Part shown: positions 44,032 to 54,012 of the stretch, in pieces
How positions within the stretch are numbered: the stretch's first letter is position 1
How the letters are laid out: each line of letters opens with the position of its first letter
NCBI RefSeq assembly: GCF_012044895.1
Contig: NZ_CP050695.1
Coordinates: 1,208,501 to 1,272,500 of the forward strand
Direction of reading: 5' to 3'
Length of the DNA stretch: 64,000 nucleotides
From: Aquisalimonas sp. 2447
GTDB lineage: Bacteria > Pseudomonadota > Gammaproteobacteria > Nitrococcales > Aquisalimonadaceae
Notes under the pieces: generated by a model
What the model was told of the DNA's origin: nothing
Databases searched by the model: none
What the model saw: only the letters and a program-made list of their open reading frames with translations
Position numbers and translations under genes: made by a program

Positions 44032-45114
44032 ATGATGACACCGATGACGGACAGGGCGGTAGGTATTGAACCCCAGCGACTGCTGGTGTTTCAGACTCTG
44101 CTGATATTTACCGTCGCCGGATGCCTGTTGTTCGGTGCGCTGAATATCAGTCGCGGGATCTACCCGCTGGCGGCCATCGAGCTGATGATGGGCGGCGTGT
44201 CCGTCTGGCTGTTCGTTCGCAGCATGAAGGACGGGCTGACCCAGAACTGGCTGATGGTGTATCTGGCACTGTTCTTCAGCGCCATGATGGCGGCGATTGC
44301 CACGCCGGAATCCAGCCCCACCGTTTTTGTCTGGGTCTTCCTGATTCCCCTCGTCTCTCACCTGCTGCTTGGCGCACGGCGCGGGCTGATCTTTTCCCTG
44401 CTGTTCCTATCGGTCGCGGCCGTCACGTATTTCTACCGGCTCGGCGGGTCCGCAGCGCTCCTGGAGCCGGTTGCCATTGCCAACGTGGTCGTTTGCGCAG
44501 TCCTGTTGACAGGGCTGTCCTATGCTTACGAATCCGCGCGTGAGAAGACCGAGCGCCGGCTGCAGGAGCTGGCGTCCACTGATCCCCTGACAGGGTTGCC
44601 GAACCGCTCCATGCTGGAGCCGGCGCTGCAACGCCAGATCGGTGACGCCGCGCGCCGGCGGACGCCGTTTGCGATGCTTTCCATGGATCTCGACCATTTC
44701 AAGACCATCAACGACCAACGTGGCCATGAGGCCGGCGATCGCGCGCTGCTTGCGTTTGCTGACCTCCTGCGACAGCGGCTGCGTGCCAGCGATCTGCCAT
44801 GCCGCTGGGGCGGCGAGGAGTTCCAGGTGCTGCTGAGCGATACGGAGCCGGACGGCGCAGCCCGCATTGCCGAGGAAATCCGCAGCAGCCTGGAGAACAT
44901 GCGGGTGGAACTCGATGACGGCGAACTGGTCATGACAGTCAGTATCGGGGTAGCGTCGTATCCTCTGGACGCGGAAGATCCCGCCAGCCTGCTCATCATG
45001 GCCGACCGCAGGCTCTATCAGGCGAAGGTAAGGGGGCGGAACCAGGTGGTGGACAGCCGTAGCCTGCCCGTCAAGTGGCCCGAGGCCGGCGAGATTGGGG
45101 AGGCGCCCGGCTGA
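44032..45114 (+). CDS. membrane-bound diguanylate cyclase (GGDEF)
   Basis: A 360-residue protein with five or six transmembrane helices in the first 165 residues and a C-terminal GGDEF domain. The catalytic motif is WGGEEF, and an RASD inhibitory site lies five residues before it, so feedback by c-di-GMP is expected. STDPLTGLPNR marks the start of the domain at about residue 183. The membrane part resembles 7TMR- or MHYT-less sensors of unknown ligand. The first ATG is 44032; ATG 44044 is also possible. Confidence 0.9.
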   Translation: MMTPMTDRAVGIEPQRLLVFQTLLIFTVAGCLLFGALNISRGIYPLAAIELMMGGVSVWLFVRSMKDGLTQNWLMVYLALFFSAMMAAIATPESSPTVFVWVFLIPLVSHLLLGARRGLIFSLLFLSVAAVTYFYRLGGSAALLEPVAIANVVVCAVLLTGLSYAYESAREKTERRLQELASTDPLTGLPNRSMLEPALQRQIGDAARRRTPFAMLSMDLDHFKTINDQRGHEAGDRALLAFADLLRQRLRASDLPCRWGGEEFQVLLSDTEPDGAARIAEEIRSSLENMRVELDDGELVMTVSIGVASYPLDAEDPASLLIMADRRLYQAKVRGRNQVVDSRSLPVKWPEAGEIGEAPG

Positions 45115-45176
45115 GCCGAGCGCGCATGCTCGTCGTCTGTTGCCATCAGTACGCTGTTCGCGAGGCTGTTTTCTCG

Positions 45177-45905
45177 ATGACACACCGTCTGGCTTCTGAA
45201 TCAGCGTGTGCCCGCAGCCGGCCACGAAGGCCCTTGGGAGTGCCCCAGGTGGCGTGTCGGCACTGGCTGGTGTTCATTGCGCTTCTCGCGCTGCTGCTTG
45301 TGCCCGGGCCTGCGACCTCTCACCCGCATGCCTGGATCGATCTGCGTACCCAGCTGGTGGTCGACGACGATGGTCAGGCGAAGGGGCTGCGCCAGCACTG
45401 GGAAATCGATCCGCTCTACAGCCTGATGCTCATGGAGGAGTTCGGCGCTGGCGGTGACGATGGGGACCGGGGTGAGGCGCTGCAGCGCCTGGCAGACACC
45501 ATGCTCGGCAACATGGCGGAGTTCGACTACATGACCAGGCTGAGCATCGACGGCGAGCGCGCGGTCTGGGAACAGGTCCAGGACGTGCAGCTGACGGTGG
45601 ATGATGCTACCGACTCCCTGCATTTCCGGTTCACCCTGCTGTTGAGTGAGCCACTGGCCCTTGCTGGGCGTGAAATGGAATACGCGGTTTATGATCCGAC
45701 CTATTACATTGAGGTGTTGCATGTGGACGATGAGGCCATCGACACCGGCGCGCTGGGTTCCGAGTGCTCTGTCCGGATCCGGGAGCCGGATCCGCCGGAG
45801 TCCCTGGTGGAGCGCATGGCCCGGATCGATCGTAGCGGCGAACCCGCGGAAGAGGACATAGGCCAGCGGTTCGCCGAGCGGGTGAGGATCGCCTGCAGTG
45901 CATAG
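45177..45905 (+). CDS. DUF1007 family exported protein, metal transport partner
   Basis: A 242-residue protein with a signal peptide whose cleavage lies near PATS-HPHAWIDL (about residue 47). The HPHAWIDLR start of the mature part is the DUF1007 hallmark and could bind metal. The family accompanies metal transporters, and here its end overlaps the following nickel/cobalt transporter gene by eight bases. It probably acts in the periplasm with that transporter. ATG 45177 gives a long n-region; an internal start is possible. Confidence 0.82.
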   Translation: MTHRLASESACARSRPRRPLGVPQVACRHWLVFIALLALLLVPGPATSHPHAWIDLRTQLVVDDDGQAKGLRQHWEIDPLYSLMLMEEFGAGGDDGDRGEALQRLADTMLGNMAEFDYMTRLSIDGERAVWEQVQDVQLTVDDATDSLHFRFTLLLSEPLALAGREMEYAVYDPTYYIEVLHVDDEAIDTGALGSECSVRIREPDPPESLVERMARIDRSGEPAEEDIGQRFAERVRIACSA

Positions 45906-46905
45906 AGTCGTCCTGCTCCTGGTGCCTTTGCTGTTGTTCCTTGCCGCTCCCGCGTCGGGCTCGCCGCTGTCGGACCGTGACGGGGCCGACGGGGGTCAGC
46001 AGCAGCAAACGGCAGAGCATGATTCTGGCGAACGATCACTGTGGCAGCGCTACATCGGTTGGATCGTCGCCGAGCAGCGGTCGCTGCACCGCGCGCTCAC
46101 CGAGAGGGTCAGGGCGCTACGCAGCGACGCCGGTGTCTCGGAGTTCGTCGCATTGCTGGGGCTGTGTTTTCTCTACGGTCTGTTCCACGCTGCCGGGCCC
46201 GGCCACGGCAAGGCGGTGATCAGTACCTACCTGCTCACCCATCGCACCCGCGTGCTCCAGGGAGTTGCGTTGTCCACCGCGGCGTCGCTGCTTCAGGGGG
46301 CCACCGCCGTTGTGCTGGTTCTGGCACTGGTCCACGTCGCCGGCTGGCTGAGTCGGGACGTGATGCAGCAGTCTGTGTCCATGGAGCTGGTCAGCTTCGG
46401 TCTCATCGCCGGCCTGGGTGGTTTCCTCATGGCTCGGGCCGGGCGCCAGCTCTGGCGAACTCACGGCACCGGGCGTCTCACGGGTGCAGATGCGCACCAC
46501 GCAGGTTCCGGGCACTGCTGCGGTGGCCACCATGTGGCGCCGGATGCCGGGGAGGGCGGGCGTGTCTGGCCGGCGGCGGCAACGGTACTGGCTGTGGGTG
46601 CGCGGCCATGCACGGGCGCTATTCTGGTTCTTGTGGCGGCCAATCTGCTGGGGCTCTGGTTCGTGGGGGTTGCCGCCGTGGCGGCCATGTCCCTGGGCAC
46701 GGCCCTGGCGGTGGCAGTGCTTGCCTGTATCGCGGTTTACGCCCGCGGCTGGGCCGGGCGTATCGCTTCCGCGCGCACCGGCCGCTGGCGGTATGCCGGG
46801 GACGTCGTTGCGTTCACCGGCGGTGCCATCATCTGTCTGCTGGGCATGCTTCTTCTGGTGACCGCCCTGTCCACGCCCCTGGCGTCGCCAGGCGTTCTGG
46901 CCTAG
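45898..46905 (+). CDS. NiCoT/RcnA-like nickel-cobalt transporter
   Basis: A 335-residue inner-membrane protein with a signal-like first helix and six further helices. LFHAAGPGHGKAVISTYLL at about 100-118 is the family signature, with conserved His residues. A His/Cys-rich loop, HHAGSGHCCGGHH (about 201-213), probably binds Ni or Co. AVGARPCTGAILVLV is the second family motif. The GTG start overlaps the DUF1007 gene. Direction of transport is not certain; RcnA is an exporter, while DUF1007-linked members may differ. Confidence 0.85.
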   Translation: MHRVVLLLVPLLLFLAAPASGSPLSDRDGADGGQQQQTAEHDSGERSLWQRYIGWIVAEQRSLHRALTERVRALRSDAGVSEFVALLGLCFLYGLFHAAGPGHGKAVISTYLLTHRTRVLQGVALSTAASLLQGATAVVLVLALVHVAGWLSRDVMQQSVSMELVSFGLIAGLGGFLMARAGRQLWRTHGTGRLTGADAHHAGSGHCCGGHHVAPDAGEGGRVWPAAATVLAVGARPCTGAILVLVAANLLGLWFVGVAAVAAMSLGTALAVAVLACIAVYARGWAGRIASARTGRWRYAGDVVAFTGGAIICLLGMLLLVTALSTPLASPGVLA

Positions 46906-47052
46906 TTACGGCAGACCAGATAAACAACCCTCCGTCAGCCTTATTTCCTTTCTGTCATGTTCCTCAGCAGGTTATCGCAGAACCCGCGCACGTCCGCCGC
47001 AGTAACCCGACACTGGCACCACCTACAAAGCCAGTGACCTGCGGAGGACACC

Positions 47053-47487
47053 ATGACACACACCATCACACACACCGGGCTCGGTCTTGTTCTGGGGCTG
47101 GGGGTTGTCGCTGCCCAGGCGGCGGATCTGCGGGTTTCGGTGGAGAACCTCAAGTCGGATACCGGCCACCTGATGATCGCCGTCTACGGCAGCGAAGCGG
47201 CGTTCGATGACCGCGAAGGTGCGGTGGAGGAAATCCGCAAAGCGGTCAGCGGTGACCGCGTGGCGGTCACGTTCGCCGACCTCGATGCCGGTGACTACGC
47301 CATCGCCGCCTTCCAGGACGTCAACGGCAATGGCGACCTGGACACCAACCTGCTCGGAATGCCGCGGGAGCCCTGGGGGTTCAGCCGGGATGCCTCGGGC
47401 GGCATGGGCCCGCCGGCGTTCGGTGACGCCGCGTTCGCCATCGACGGCGAGACCGTGGACATGACCATTCGCCTCAATCGTCCCTGA
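47053..47487 (+). CDS. DUF2141 family exported protein
   Basis: A 144-residue protein with a signal peptide (cleavage near AQA-AD, residue 23). The mature part is a single beta-sandwich domain: LRVSVENLKSDTGHLMIAVYG, then DLDAGDYAIAAFQDVNGNGDLDTN with an Asp-rich calcium-like loop, and GMPREPWGFSRDA. This is the DUF2141 pattern; function unknown. It is 12 bases upstream of the carotenoid oxygenase gene and likely in the same operon. Confidence 0.85.
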   Translation: MTHTITHTGLGLVLGLGVVAAQAADLRVSVENLKSDTGHLMIAVYGSEAAFDDREGAVEEIRKAVSGDRVAVTFADLDAGDYAIAAFQDVNGNGDLDTNLLGMPREPWGFSRDASGGMGPPAFGDAAFAIDGETVDMTIRLNRP

Positions 47488-47499
47488 AGGAGGCACCTC

Positions 47500-48981
47500 A
47501 TGAATCGCAGGGATTTCATGCAGCTGATGGGGCTGGGGGGCGCCGGGCTGGTGCTGCCGGGCTCCATGACCCACGCACTGGCCGGCGAGCCCGCGAGCCC
47601 GGACTGGCATCTGGGTTTTCAGAACCCCCGCGCGGAGGAGTTGTATACACCGGCACTGACGCTGGATGGGCGGCTGCCGAGAGGCCTGGCGGGCACCTTC
47701 TACCGCAACGGGCCTGCGCGTCACGAGCTCGGCGATCGCCGCTACAGCCACTGGTTCGACGGCGACGGCATGGTCCACGCCTACCGCCTCGGGGACGGCC
47801 GCATCAGCCACCACGCCCGTTTCGTGGGCACGCCCAAGTACCGCGCCGAGACCTGTGCCGGGATCTTCCGGCGACCGGCGTTCGGGACGGTGTTCCCGGA
47901 TGCCGAGCCCACCGGCAGCCCCGATGCCATCAACACCGCCAACACCAACATCCTGCCCTTTGACGACCGCCTCCTGGCATTGTGGGAGGGCGGCTCCGCC
48001 TGGGAGGTAAACCCCGAGACACTTGCCACGGGGCAGCGTGTGACCTGGAGCGAGGAGCTGGAGGGAGCGCCGTTCTCCGCCCACCCCGCCGTGGACACCG
48101 ACGGTACGCTGTGGAACTTTGGCGTGGTTCCGGGTGACGGGGCACTTGTGCTCTACGAGATCGCGCCGTCGGGGGCGCTTCGGCAGGCCGAGGTGGTGTC
48201 CCTGGACGCGTCGCCCATGGTGCACGACTTTGCCATCACCCGCCGCCACCTGGTGTTCCTGCTGCCGCCGTTCCGGCTGGATCCGGAACGCTTCGGCCGC
48301 GGTGAGAGTTTTATCGACAGCCACCGCTGGCACGGCGACGACCCAATGCGGGTGCTTGTCATTGACAAGAGTGACTGGTCGCGCAAGCGCTGGTTCGACC
48401 TGCCCGCCGGTCTGCACTTCCATATAGGCAACGCCTGGGAGGACCGTGCCGGGGTGATCCGCTTCGACTACACCCGCTATGAAAACGCCGATTTCGTGAC
48501 CAGGGCCGCCCGCGGATTCATGCGCGGCGAGGAGATCCCGTACGCCGGTGGGCACACGGCGCTGGTGCGCCTTGACACCCGCAAGGCCCGGATCGAGCAG
48601 GCCGTCATGCCCGAGGAGACCGAGTTCCCGCGGGTGGACCCGCGCCGCACAGGCAAGCGCTACCGGCAGCTCTACACCACGCTGCGTACCGAAGCGGCCG
48701 CCCATCCGCTCTCCAACGGCGTGTTGCGGCGTGATCTCGACAGCGGTGAGACCGAGCATTACGACTTCGGCGCCCGCGTGATCACCGAGGAACACGTGTT
48801 CGTTCCCCGGCAGGGCGGCGAGGGCGACGGCTGGCTGATCGGCACGGCACTGGATCTGGACCGGCAGGTGTCGCTGGTCTCGGTGTTCCGGGCCGGAGCC
48901 CTGGCCGACGGGCCGGTGGCCCAGGCGCATCTGCCGTACCCGCTGCCCCTGGGTTTCCACGGCAACTGGAAGGAGGCATGA
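47500..48981 (+). CDS. carotenoid oxygenase (RPE65 family) with Tat signal
   Basis: A 493-residue non-haem iron dioxygenase of the carotenoid cleavage family. The four iron-binding His residues are visible: His195 (SAHPAVD), His242 (MVHDFAIT), His308 (HFHIGNAW) and His487 (GFHGNW). GTFYRNGPARHE and HWFDGDGMVHAYRL are family motifs. A Tat signal, NRRDFMQLMG, starts the protein, so it should be exported folded; most relatives are cytoplasmic. The substrate may be a carotenoid or a lignin-type stilbene. DUF2141 and DUF2269 genes flank it. Confidence 0.9.
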   Translation: MNRRDFMQLMGLGGAGLVLPGSMTHALAGEPASPDWHLGFQNPRAEELYTPALTLDGRLPRGLAGTFYRNGPARHELGDRRYSHWFDGDGMVHAYRLGDGRISHHARFVGTPKYRAETCAGIFRRPAFGTVFPDAEPTGSPDAINTANTNILPFDDRLLALWEGGSAWEVNPETLATGQRVTWSEELEGAPFSAHPAVDTDGTLWNFGVVPGDGALVLYEIAPSGALRQAEVVSLDASPMVHDFAITRRHLVFLLPPFRLDPERFGRGESFIDSHRWHGDDPMRVLVIDKSDWSRKRWFDLPAGLHFHIGNAWEDRAGVIRFDYTRYENADFVTRAARGFMRGEEIPYAGGHTALVRLDTRKARIEQAVMPEETEFPRVDPRRTGKRYRQLYTTLRTEAAAHPLSNGVLRRDLDSGETEHYDFGARVITEEHVFVPRQGGEGDGWLIGTALDLDRQVSLVSVFRAGALADGPVAQAHLPYPLPLGFHGNWKEA

Positions 48982-49451
48982 CCATGGAGATCTACAGCCT
49001 GCTGAAACTGCTCCATATCCTTGGCGCGGTCCTGCTTCTGGGGAACATCATGGTCACCGCCTGGTGGAAGGCAATGGCGGACCGCACTCGCGACCCTGTC
49101 GTGCTCGCCTTCGCCCAGCGGCAGGTCACCCTGACGGACATCCTGTTCACCACCGTCGGCGTGCTGCTGCTCGGTGGCAGTGGCTACGCCATGGTGTTCA
49201 CCGGGCCCTGGAGTCTGGATACGCCGTGGCTGGACTGGGGCCAGACGCTGTTTCTCGCCACCGGCCTGATCTGGGTGGGTGTTCTCATTCCAATCCAGGT
49301 GGTCCAGGCGCGCATGGCCCGCGCCTTCACCGACGGCGGCGAGATTCCCGTTCGCTACCGGCAATTGTCGGTCCTCTGGATGGGGGTCGGCGTCATTGCT
49401 GTGATTTTACCCCTGGCCGCGTTCTCGCTTATGGTGCTGAAACCGGTCTAG
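48978..49451 (+). CDS. DUF2269 family membrane protein
   Basis: A 157-residue inner-membrane protein with four helices. LKLLHILGAVLLLGNIMVTAWWK (about 8-30), with a conserved His, is the family start. The ATG at 48978 overlaps the carotenoid oxygenase stop by four bases. The function of DUF2269 is unknown; conserved His in membrane helices hints at haem or metal binding. The LytS-type kinase follows ten bases downstream. Confidence 0.85.
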   Translation: MTMEIYSLLKLLHILGAVLLLGNIMVTAWWKAMADRTRDPVVLAFAQRQVTLTDILFTTVGVLLLGGSGYAMVFTGPWSLDTPWLDWGQTLFLATGLIWVGVLIPIQVVQARMARAFTDGGEIPVRYRQLSVLWMGVGVIAVILPLAAFSLMVLKPV

Positions 49452-49461
49452 GAGTGGCGGC

Positions 49462-50529
49462 GTGGCAGACGAGCAGGGCAACACGGTCCCGCAGGGTGCC
49501 AGCGGCTGGGGTGGCATGCGATTTCTCTGGCGGCTGCTCTGGACGTTGGTGTTCAACAGCTTCATCGCCGCCTTTCTCACCGCCATTGGCTACGGCGGCA
49601 CCTTCGCGGTGAACATGCTGTTCGCCCAGTGCATTGGTCTGAGCATCTTTGCGATGATCGAACTGGTGCCGTTTCGACGGCTGGCGGGTGGCGGACTGGT
49701 GCTGGCCATTGTCATTGCCGTGGCTGTCGGGGCGTTGCTTGGGGTCGTGCTGGCGCTGTGGATGACCGGCGTCGCCGATGAACGGGCGCGTGCACCGGTC
49801 ATTCTGTTCCTGCAGACGGTGGCCATCGCGCTGGTGTTCGGCGGGATTGCCGGCTATTACTTCTTCAGCCGGGAACGTCTTCTGCGCACGCGGACCAGTC
49901 TGCAGCGCCAGGAGCTGCTACGTCTCGAAGCCGAGCGAGACAGGGCGGCCACGGAGCTTCGCCTGCTCCGTGCTCAGGTCGAGCCGCACATGCTGTTCAA
50001 CTCACTGGCCCATGTGCAAAGCCTGATCGACAGCAACCCCGAACTCGGCAAGCGCATGCTCGGCCATCTGATCGGGTACCTGCGGTCCGCGCTCATCCAT
50101 GCACGCCAGCCACGCGCCCCGCTCGGAGAGGAGATCCGCCTGCTGGAGCATTACCTGGCAGTGTATCGACTGCGGACTGGGGACCGCCTGGACTACCGGA
50201 TCGACGTCCCCGATGCCTTGCGCACAGCGGTGTTGCCGCCCATGTTGTTGCAGCCGCTGGTGGAGAACGCCATCCGGCACGGGATCGAGCCGGCCATGGA
50301 GGGTGGCGAGGTCAGGATTGCGGCGACAGGTGCCCATGGCCGGCTGTCCCTGGTGGTCAGCGATAGTGGCGCTGGATTCGGTGCGGCCGGCGGCGGCACC
50401 GGCACGGGGCTGGCCAATCTCCGTGAGCGTCTCACTGCGTTGTACGGTAATCAGGCCTGTCTGCGCCTGGTGGAGAGGCCAGGCGGCGGCGTGGAAGCAC
50501 GCCTGGAGCTGCCGCTGGAGGATGCATGA
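49462..50529 (+). CDS. LytS/YehU-family sensor histidine kinase
   Basis: A 355-residue membrane kinase. Four helices occupy about residues 20-140. The phospho-acceptor His176 lies in VEPHMLFNSLAHVQSLI, the His_kinase domain motif, and the ATPase has MLLQPLVENAIRHG (N box) and DSGAGF, GTGLANLRERL (G boxes). The membrane part does not match the 5TM-5TMR_LYT sensor and has no known ligand. GTG 49462 follows GGAG. The response regulator overlaps its 3' end by four bases. Confidence 0.92.
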   Translation: MADEQGNTVPQGASGWGGMRFLWRLLWTLVFNSFIAAFLTAIGYGGTFAVNMLFAQCIGLSIFAMIELVPFRRLAGGGLVLAIVIAVAVGALLGVVLALWMTGVADERARAPVILFLQTVAIALVFGGIAGYYFFSRERLLRTRTSLQRQELLRLEAERDRAATELRLLRAQVEPHMLFNSLAHVQSLIDSNPELGKRMLGHLIGYLRSALIHARQPRAPLGEEIRLLEHYLAVYRLRTGDRLDYRIDVPDALRTAVLPPMLLQPLVENAIRHGIEPAMEGGEVRIAATGAHGRLSLVVSDSGAGFGAAGGGTGTGLANLRERLTALYGNQACLRLVERPGGGVEARLELPLEDA

Positions 50530-51275
50530 CAGTGCGGGCTGTGATCGCCGACGACGAGCCGGAGCTGGCCACCTATCTGCAACGCGAGCTGAAACAGGCG
50601 TGGCCGGAACTGACCATTGCGGGCGTGGCCAGGACCGGGCCGGAAGCCGTGCAACTGCTGGAGCAGGAGCGCCCGGACGTGGCGTTCCTCGATATCCGCA
50701 TGCCGGGGCTCTCGGGACTGGAGGTGGCGGCACGGGTTCCGCCGCACTGCCGGGTGGTGTTCGTGACAGCGTTCGATGAATACGCGGTACAGGCGTTCGA
50801 GCGGGAAGCGGTGGACTATCTGCTGAAACCGGTGTCGGCGGAGCGCCTTGCCAGTACGGTGGAACGACTGCGGCGACAGCCCGCGGACGGGTTCGGAACG
50901 TCCGCGCTGACGGATCTGCTGCAGCGGCTGCAGCCCGCGACAGCGCCGGAGTACCTGCAGTGGATACGTGCCGGTTCCGGTGAGCGGGTCGAGCTTGTGG
51001 GCGCCGATCAGGTGATCTATTTCCATGCGATCTCGAAGTACACCAGCGTGTTGACTGCCGATGGCGAATATACAATTCGCACCCCCATCAAGATGCTGGC
51101 CGAGCAGCTCGATCCGCAGCTGTTCTGGCAGATTCACCGGGCCAACATCGTCAATGTCCGCCGCGTGGAGCGGGTCCATCGAGAGTTCGCCGGGCGGTTG
51201 ACCCTGGTCCTCAAGGAGCGTCCGGAGCAACTCACGGTGAGTCGGGCCTTCGCCCACCTGTTTCGGCAGATGTAG
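50526..51275 (+). CDS. LytTR-family response regulator
   Basis: A 249-residue DNA-binding regulator paired with the LytS-like kinase. The receiver has ADDEP near residue 8, Asp56 in FLDIRMPG and Lys in LLKPVSAERL. The LytTR domain (about 145-249) has YFHAISKYTSVLTADGEYTIR and FWQIHRANIVNVRRVERVHRE. LytTR proteins bind tandem direct repeats. Possible targets are the carotenoid oxygenase operon it belongs to, but no repeat was identified. Confidence 0.93.
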   Translation: MTVRAVIADDEPELATYLQRELKQAWPELTIAGVARTGPEAVQLLEQERPDVAFLDIRMPGLSGLEVAARVPPHCRVVFVTAFDEYAVQAFEREAVDYLLKPVSAERLASTVERLRRQPADGFGTSALTDLLQRLQPATAPEYLQWIRAGSGERVELVGADQVIYFHAISKYTSVLTADGEYTIRTPIKMLAEQLDPQLFWQIHRANIVNVRRVERVHREFAGRLTLVLKERPEQLTVSRAFAHLFRQM

Positions 51276-51414
51276 CCGTGCCGGGGTTGGCAAAGCTGCC
51301 GCTATCAGCAGTGTCGAAGCCATGCCGGGAGCGGCTAACATGTGTCGGATACAACACGTTGCCTGGCCTCGGCAGTGAGTCTGTCCGTTCGTCAATGATT
51401 GCGGAGATTTGTCC

Positions 51415-52719
51415 ATGCCCGTAGACAACTGGGACGAGGCGCTGCGTTTCGACCGCGAGCACCTCTGGCACCCCTATACCTCCATGCTTGAGCCCTCTCC
51501 CGTGTGGCCGGTGGAGTCGGCCGAGGGTGTGCGCCTGAGGCTGGCTGACGGCCGGGAACTCATCGACGGCATGGCGTCCTGGTGGTGCGCCGTCCACGGT
51601 TACAACCACCCCGCCCTGAATGCGGCCATGCAGGCGCAGCTGGCAAAGACTCCGCACGTCATGTTCGGTGGTCTCACCCACGAGCCGGCCATCGAACTGG
51701 GCCGGCGCCTGGTGGAGCTCACGCCGGAGCCGCTGGAGAAGGTGTTCCTCGCGGATTCAGGCTCGGTGTCCATCGAGGTGGCCATGAAGATGGCCATCCA
51801 GTACTGGCAATCGCGGGGTGAGCCGGGCAAGCACCGCATGCTGTCCCTGCGCCAGGGCTACCATGGGGACACGCTCGGTGCCATGTCGGTTTGTGATCCC
51901 GTAACCGGCATGCACCACCTGTTCAGCGGCGTGGTTGCCGAGCAGCTCTTCGCCCCGGCGCCGACCTGCCGTTATGACCAGCCCTGGGACCCCGCTGACC
52001 TGGATGCCATGGCCAGCATGATCGAGCAGCACCACGAGGAACTCGCGGCGGTGATTCTCGAGCCGGTGGTGCAGGGCGCCGGCGGCATGCACTTCTACCA
52101 CCCCGAATATCTGCGCGGTGTGCGGGAACTGTGTGACCGCCATGGCGTGCTGTTGATCGCCGACGAGATCGCCACCGGTTTCGGTCGCAGTGGTCGCCTG
52201 TTCGCCTGCGAGCACGCTGGCATCAGTCCGGACATCATGTGCCTCGGCAAGGCCCTGACCGGTGGCACCATGACCCTGGCGGCGACGCTGGCAACCCGCG
52301 AGATCGGTGAGACCATCTCCCGGGGCGGCGCCGGCTGTTTCATGCATGGACCCACCTTCATGGGCAATCCGTTGGCCTGTGCCGCCGCCGTGGCCAGCAT
52401 CGACCTGCTGCTGGCGAATGACTGGCAGGGGGCCGTGCAGCGACTGGAGACCGGGCTGCGTCGGGGTCTCTCTCCCTGCGCTGACCTGCCGGGTGTTACC
52501 GATGTGCGGGCGCTGGGTGCCATCGGCGTGGTGCAGCTGGAACAGGCCGTGGACATGCATGATCTGGTGCCGCGGTTCGTCGACGCAGGTGTATGGGTGC
52601 GGCCATTCGGGCGCATGGTGTATCTGATGCCGCCGTATGTCATCAGCGACGTGGACCTGACCGCGTTGACCGGGGCCGTGTACCGGGTGCTTGCGGAGGT
52701 TCAGGGTCGCCAAGTGTAA
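51415..52719 (+). CDS. bioA: adenosylmethionine-8-amino-7-oxononanoate aminotransferase
   Basis: BioA uses S-adenosylmethionine as amino donor to make DAPA from KAPA in biotin synthesis. The 434-residue PLP enzyme has HLWHPYTSM at residues 16-24, [16 protein letters not shown], the PLP-phosphate contact [11 protein letters not shown], Asp250 in [12 protein letters not shown] and catalytic Lys279 in [12 protein letters not shown] 51415 is preferred over a TTG two codons earlier. bioF follows 79 bases downstream. bioB, bioC, bioD and bioH are not in the window. Confidence 0.95.
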   Translation: MPVDNWDEALRFDREHLWHPYTSMLEPSPVWPVESAEGVRLRLADGRELIDGMASWWCAVHGYNHPALNAAMQAQLAKTPHVMFGGLTHEPAIELGRRLVELTPEPLEKVFLADSGSVSIEVAMKMAIQYWQSRGEPGKHRMLSLRQGYHGDTLGAMSVCDPVTGMHHLFSGVVAEQLFAPAPTCRYDQPWDPADLDAMASMIEQHHEELAAVILEPVVQGAGGMHFYHPEYLRGVRELCDRHGVLLIADEIATGFGRSGRLFACEHAGISPDIMCLGKALTGGTMTLAATLATREIGETISRGGAGCFMHGPTFMGNPLACAAAVASIDLLLANDWQGAVQRLETGLRRGLSPCADLPGVTDVRALGAIGVVQLEQAVDMHDLVPRFVDAGVWVRPFGRMVYLMPPYVISDVDLTALTGAVYRVLAEVQGRQV

Positions 52720-52798
52720 ACCAGTGGAATCAAAAAAGGTTGACACTGGTCTCGGGGCACTGGACCCTCCCGGCGGGGAAAAATGTCGGGGGAATGCC

Positions 52799-53992
52799 GT
52801 GAGCACGATGCTGGACCAGCGACTGGAAGCCGGCCTTGGGCAGCGCCGGGAGCAGGATCTTTACCGGCGTCGCCGACAGGTGGAGCACCTGCGAGGCGCC
52901 TGGCTGCGGGTGGACGGCCGGGATTGCCGGAACTTCTGCAGCAACGACTACCTCGGCCTGGCCGGCGATCGGCGGGTGGCACGGGCCATGTCCGATGCCC
53001 TGGAGCGCTGGCACGCGGGCAGTGGCGCGGCGCATCTCATCACCGGGCACAGCAGTGAACACGAGGCCCTGGAAGAGGAATTGGCGGACTTCGTCGGTCG
53101 ACCCCGGGCACTGCTGTTCTCCACCGGTTACATGGCCAACATGGGCACCATCAATGCCCTGGCCGGCCCGGACGATCGCGTCTTCGAGGATCGTCTGAAT
53201 CATGCTTCCCTGCTGGATGGCGGCTGGCTGTGCCGCGGGGGCATGGAGCGTTATGACCACGCCGATACGGCCGATCTGGCGACACGGCTGCGGAGCAGTG
53301 AGGCGGACCACAAACTGGTGGTGACGGATACCGTCTTCAGCATGGACGGCGACGTGGCGCCGCTTGCGGAACTCGCCGCAACGGTTGCTGCGCGGGATGC
53401 CACCCTGATGGTGGATGACGCCCACGGGGTCGGCGTACTCGGGCCGCAGGGTGGTGGCGCTGCCCGGGAGGCGGGCCTGGGCACGGACGCGGTGCCAGTC
53501 TACGTGGGAACCCTGGGCAAGGCCCTGGGGACCTTCGGGGCCTTCGTCGCCGGCAGCGAGACGCTGATCGAGTACCTCATCCAGCGTGCGCGGACCTACG
53601 TCTACACCACCGCGCCGCCGCCGGCGGTGGCTGCCGCCACCCGTTCCGCACTGCGCATTGCCCGGGAGGAGGGTTGGCGTCGTGAGCATCTGGATGCCCT
53701 GGTGCGGCGTTTCCAGCAGGGATTGCGACACCTGGGCTTGCCGGTATCGTCGTCGCGAACTCCCGTCCAGCCCCTGGTGGTGGGCGAGCCTGCGGTGGCG
53801 TTGCGCCTGGCCAGGGCGCTGGAGGGGGAGGGACTGCTCATTACTGCGATACGTCCGCCCACGGTGCCGGCGGGCACCGCAAGGTTGCGCGTGACGTTCT
53901 CTGCCGCGCACCGCGAGGCAGACGTGGACGCACTCCTGGAGGCCCTGGGACGCCATCTCTCCGGCAGCTGCGCTCCGCTCACGGAGACCTGA
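52799..53992 (+). CDS. bioF: 8-amino-7-oxononanoate synthase
   Basis: BioF condenses pimeloyl-ACP/CoA with L-alanine to KAPA, the substrate of BioA. The 397-residue PLP enzyme has CSNDYLGLA at about 47-55, GSGAAHLITGHSSEH, the PLP aspartate in MVDDAHGVG and catalytic Lys241 in VGTLGKALG. The GTG at 52799 follows a GGGGGA site; ATG 52808 is an alternative. With bioA immediately upstream this gives two consecutive pathway steps in one likely operon. Confidence 0.94.
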   Translation: MSTMLDQRLEAGLGQRREQDLYRRRRQVEHLRGAWLRVDGRDCRNFCSNDYLGLAGDRRVARAMSDALERWHAGSGAAHLITGHSSEHEALEEELADFVGRPRALLFSTGYMANMGTINALAGPDDRVFEDRLNHASLLDGGWLCRGGMERYDHADTADLATRLRSSEADHKLVVTDTVFSMDGDVAPLAELAATVAARDATLMVDDAHGVGVLGPQGGGAAREAGLGTDAVPVYVGTLGKALGTFGAFVAGSETLIEYLIQRARTYVYTTAPPPAVAAATRSALRIAREEGWRREHLDALVRRFQQGLRHLGLPVSSSRTPVQPLVVGEPAVALRLARALEGEGLLITAIRPPTVPAGTARLRVTFSAAHREADVDALLEALGRHLSGSCAPLTET

Positions 53993-54012
53993 CAATAATT
54001 CTGAAAGGGTTA

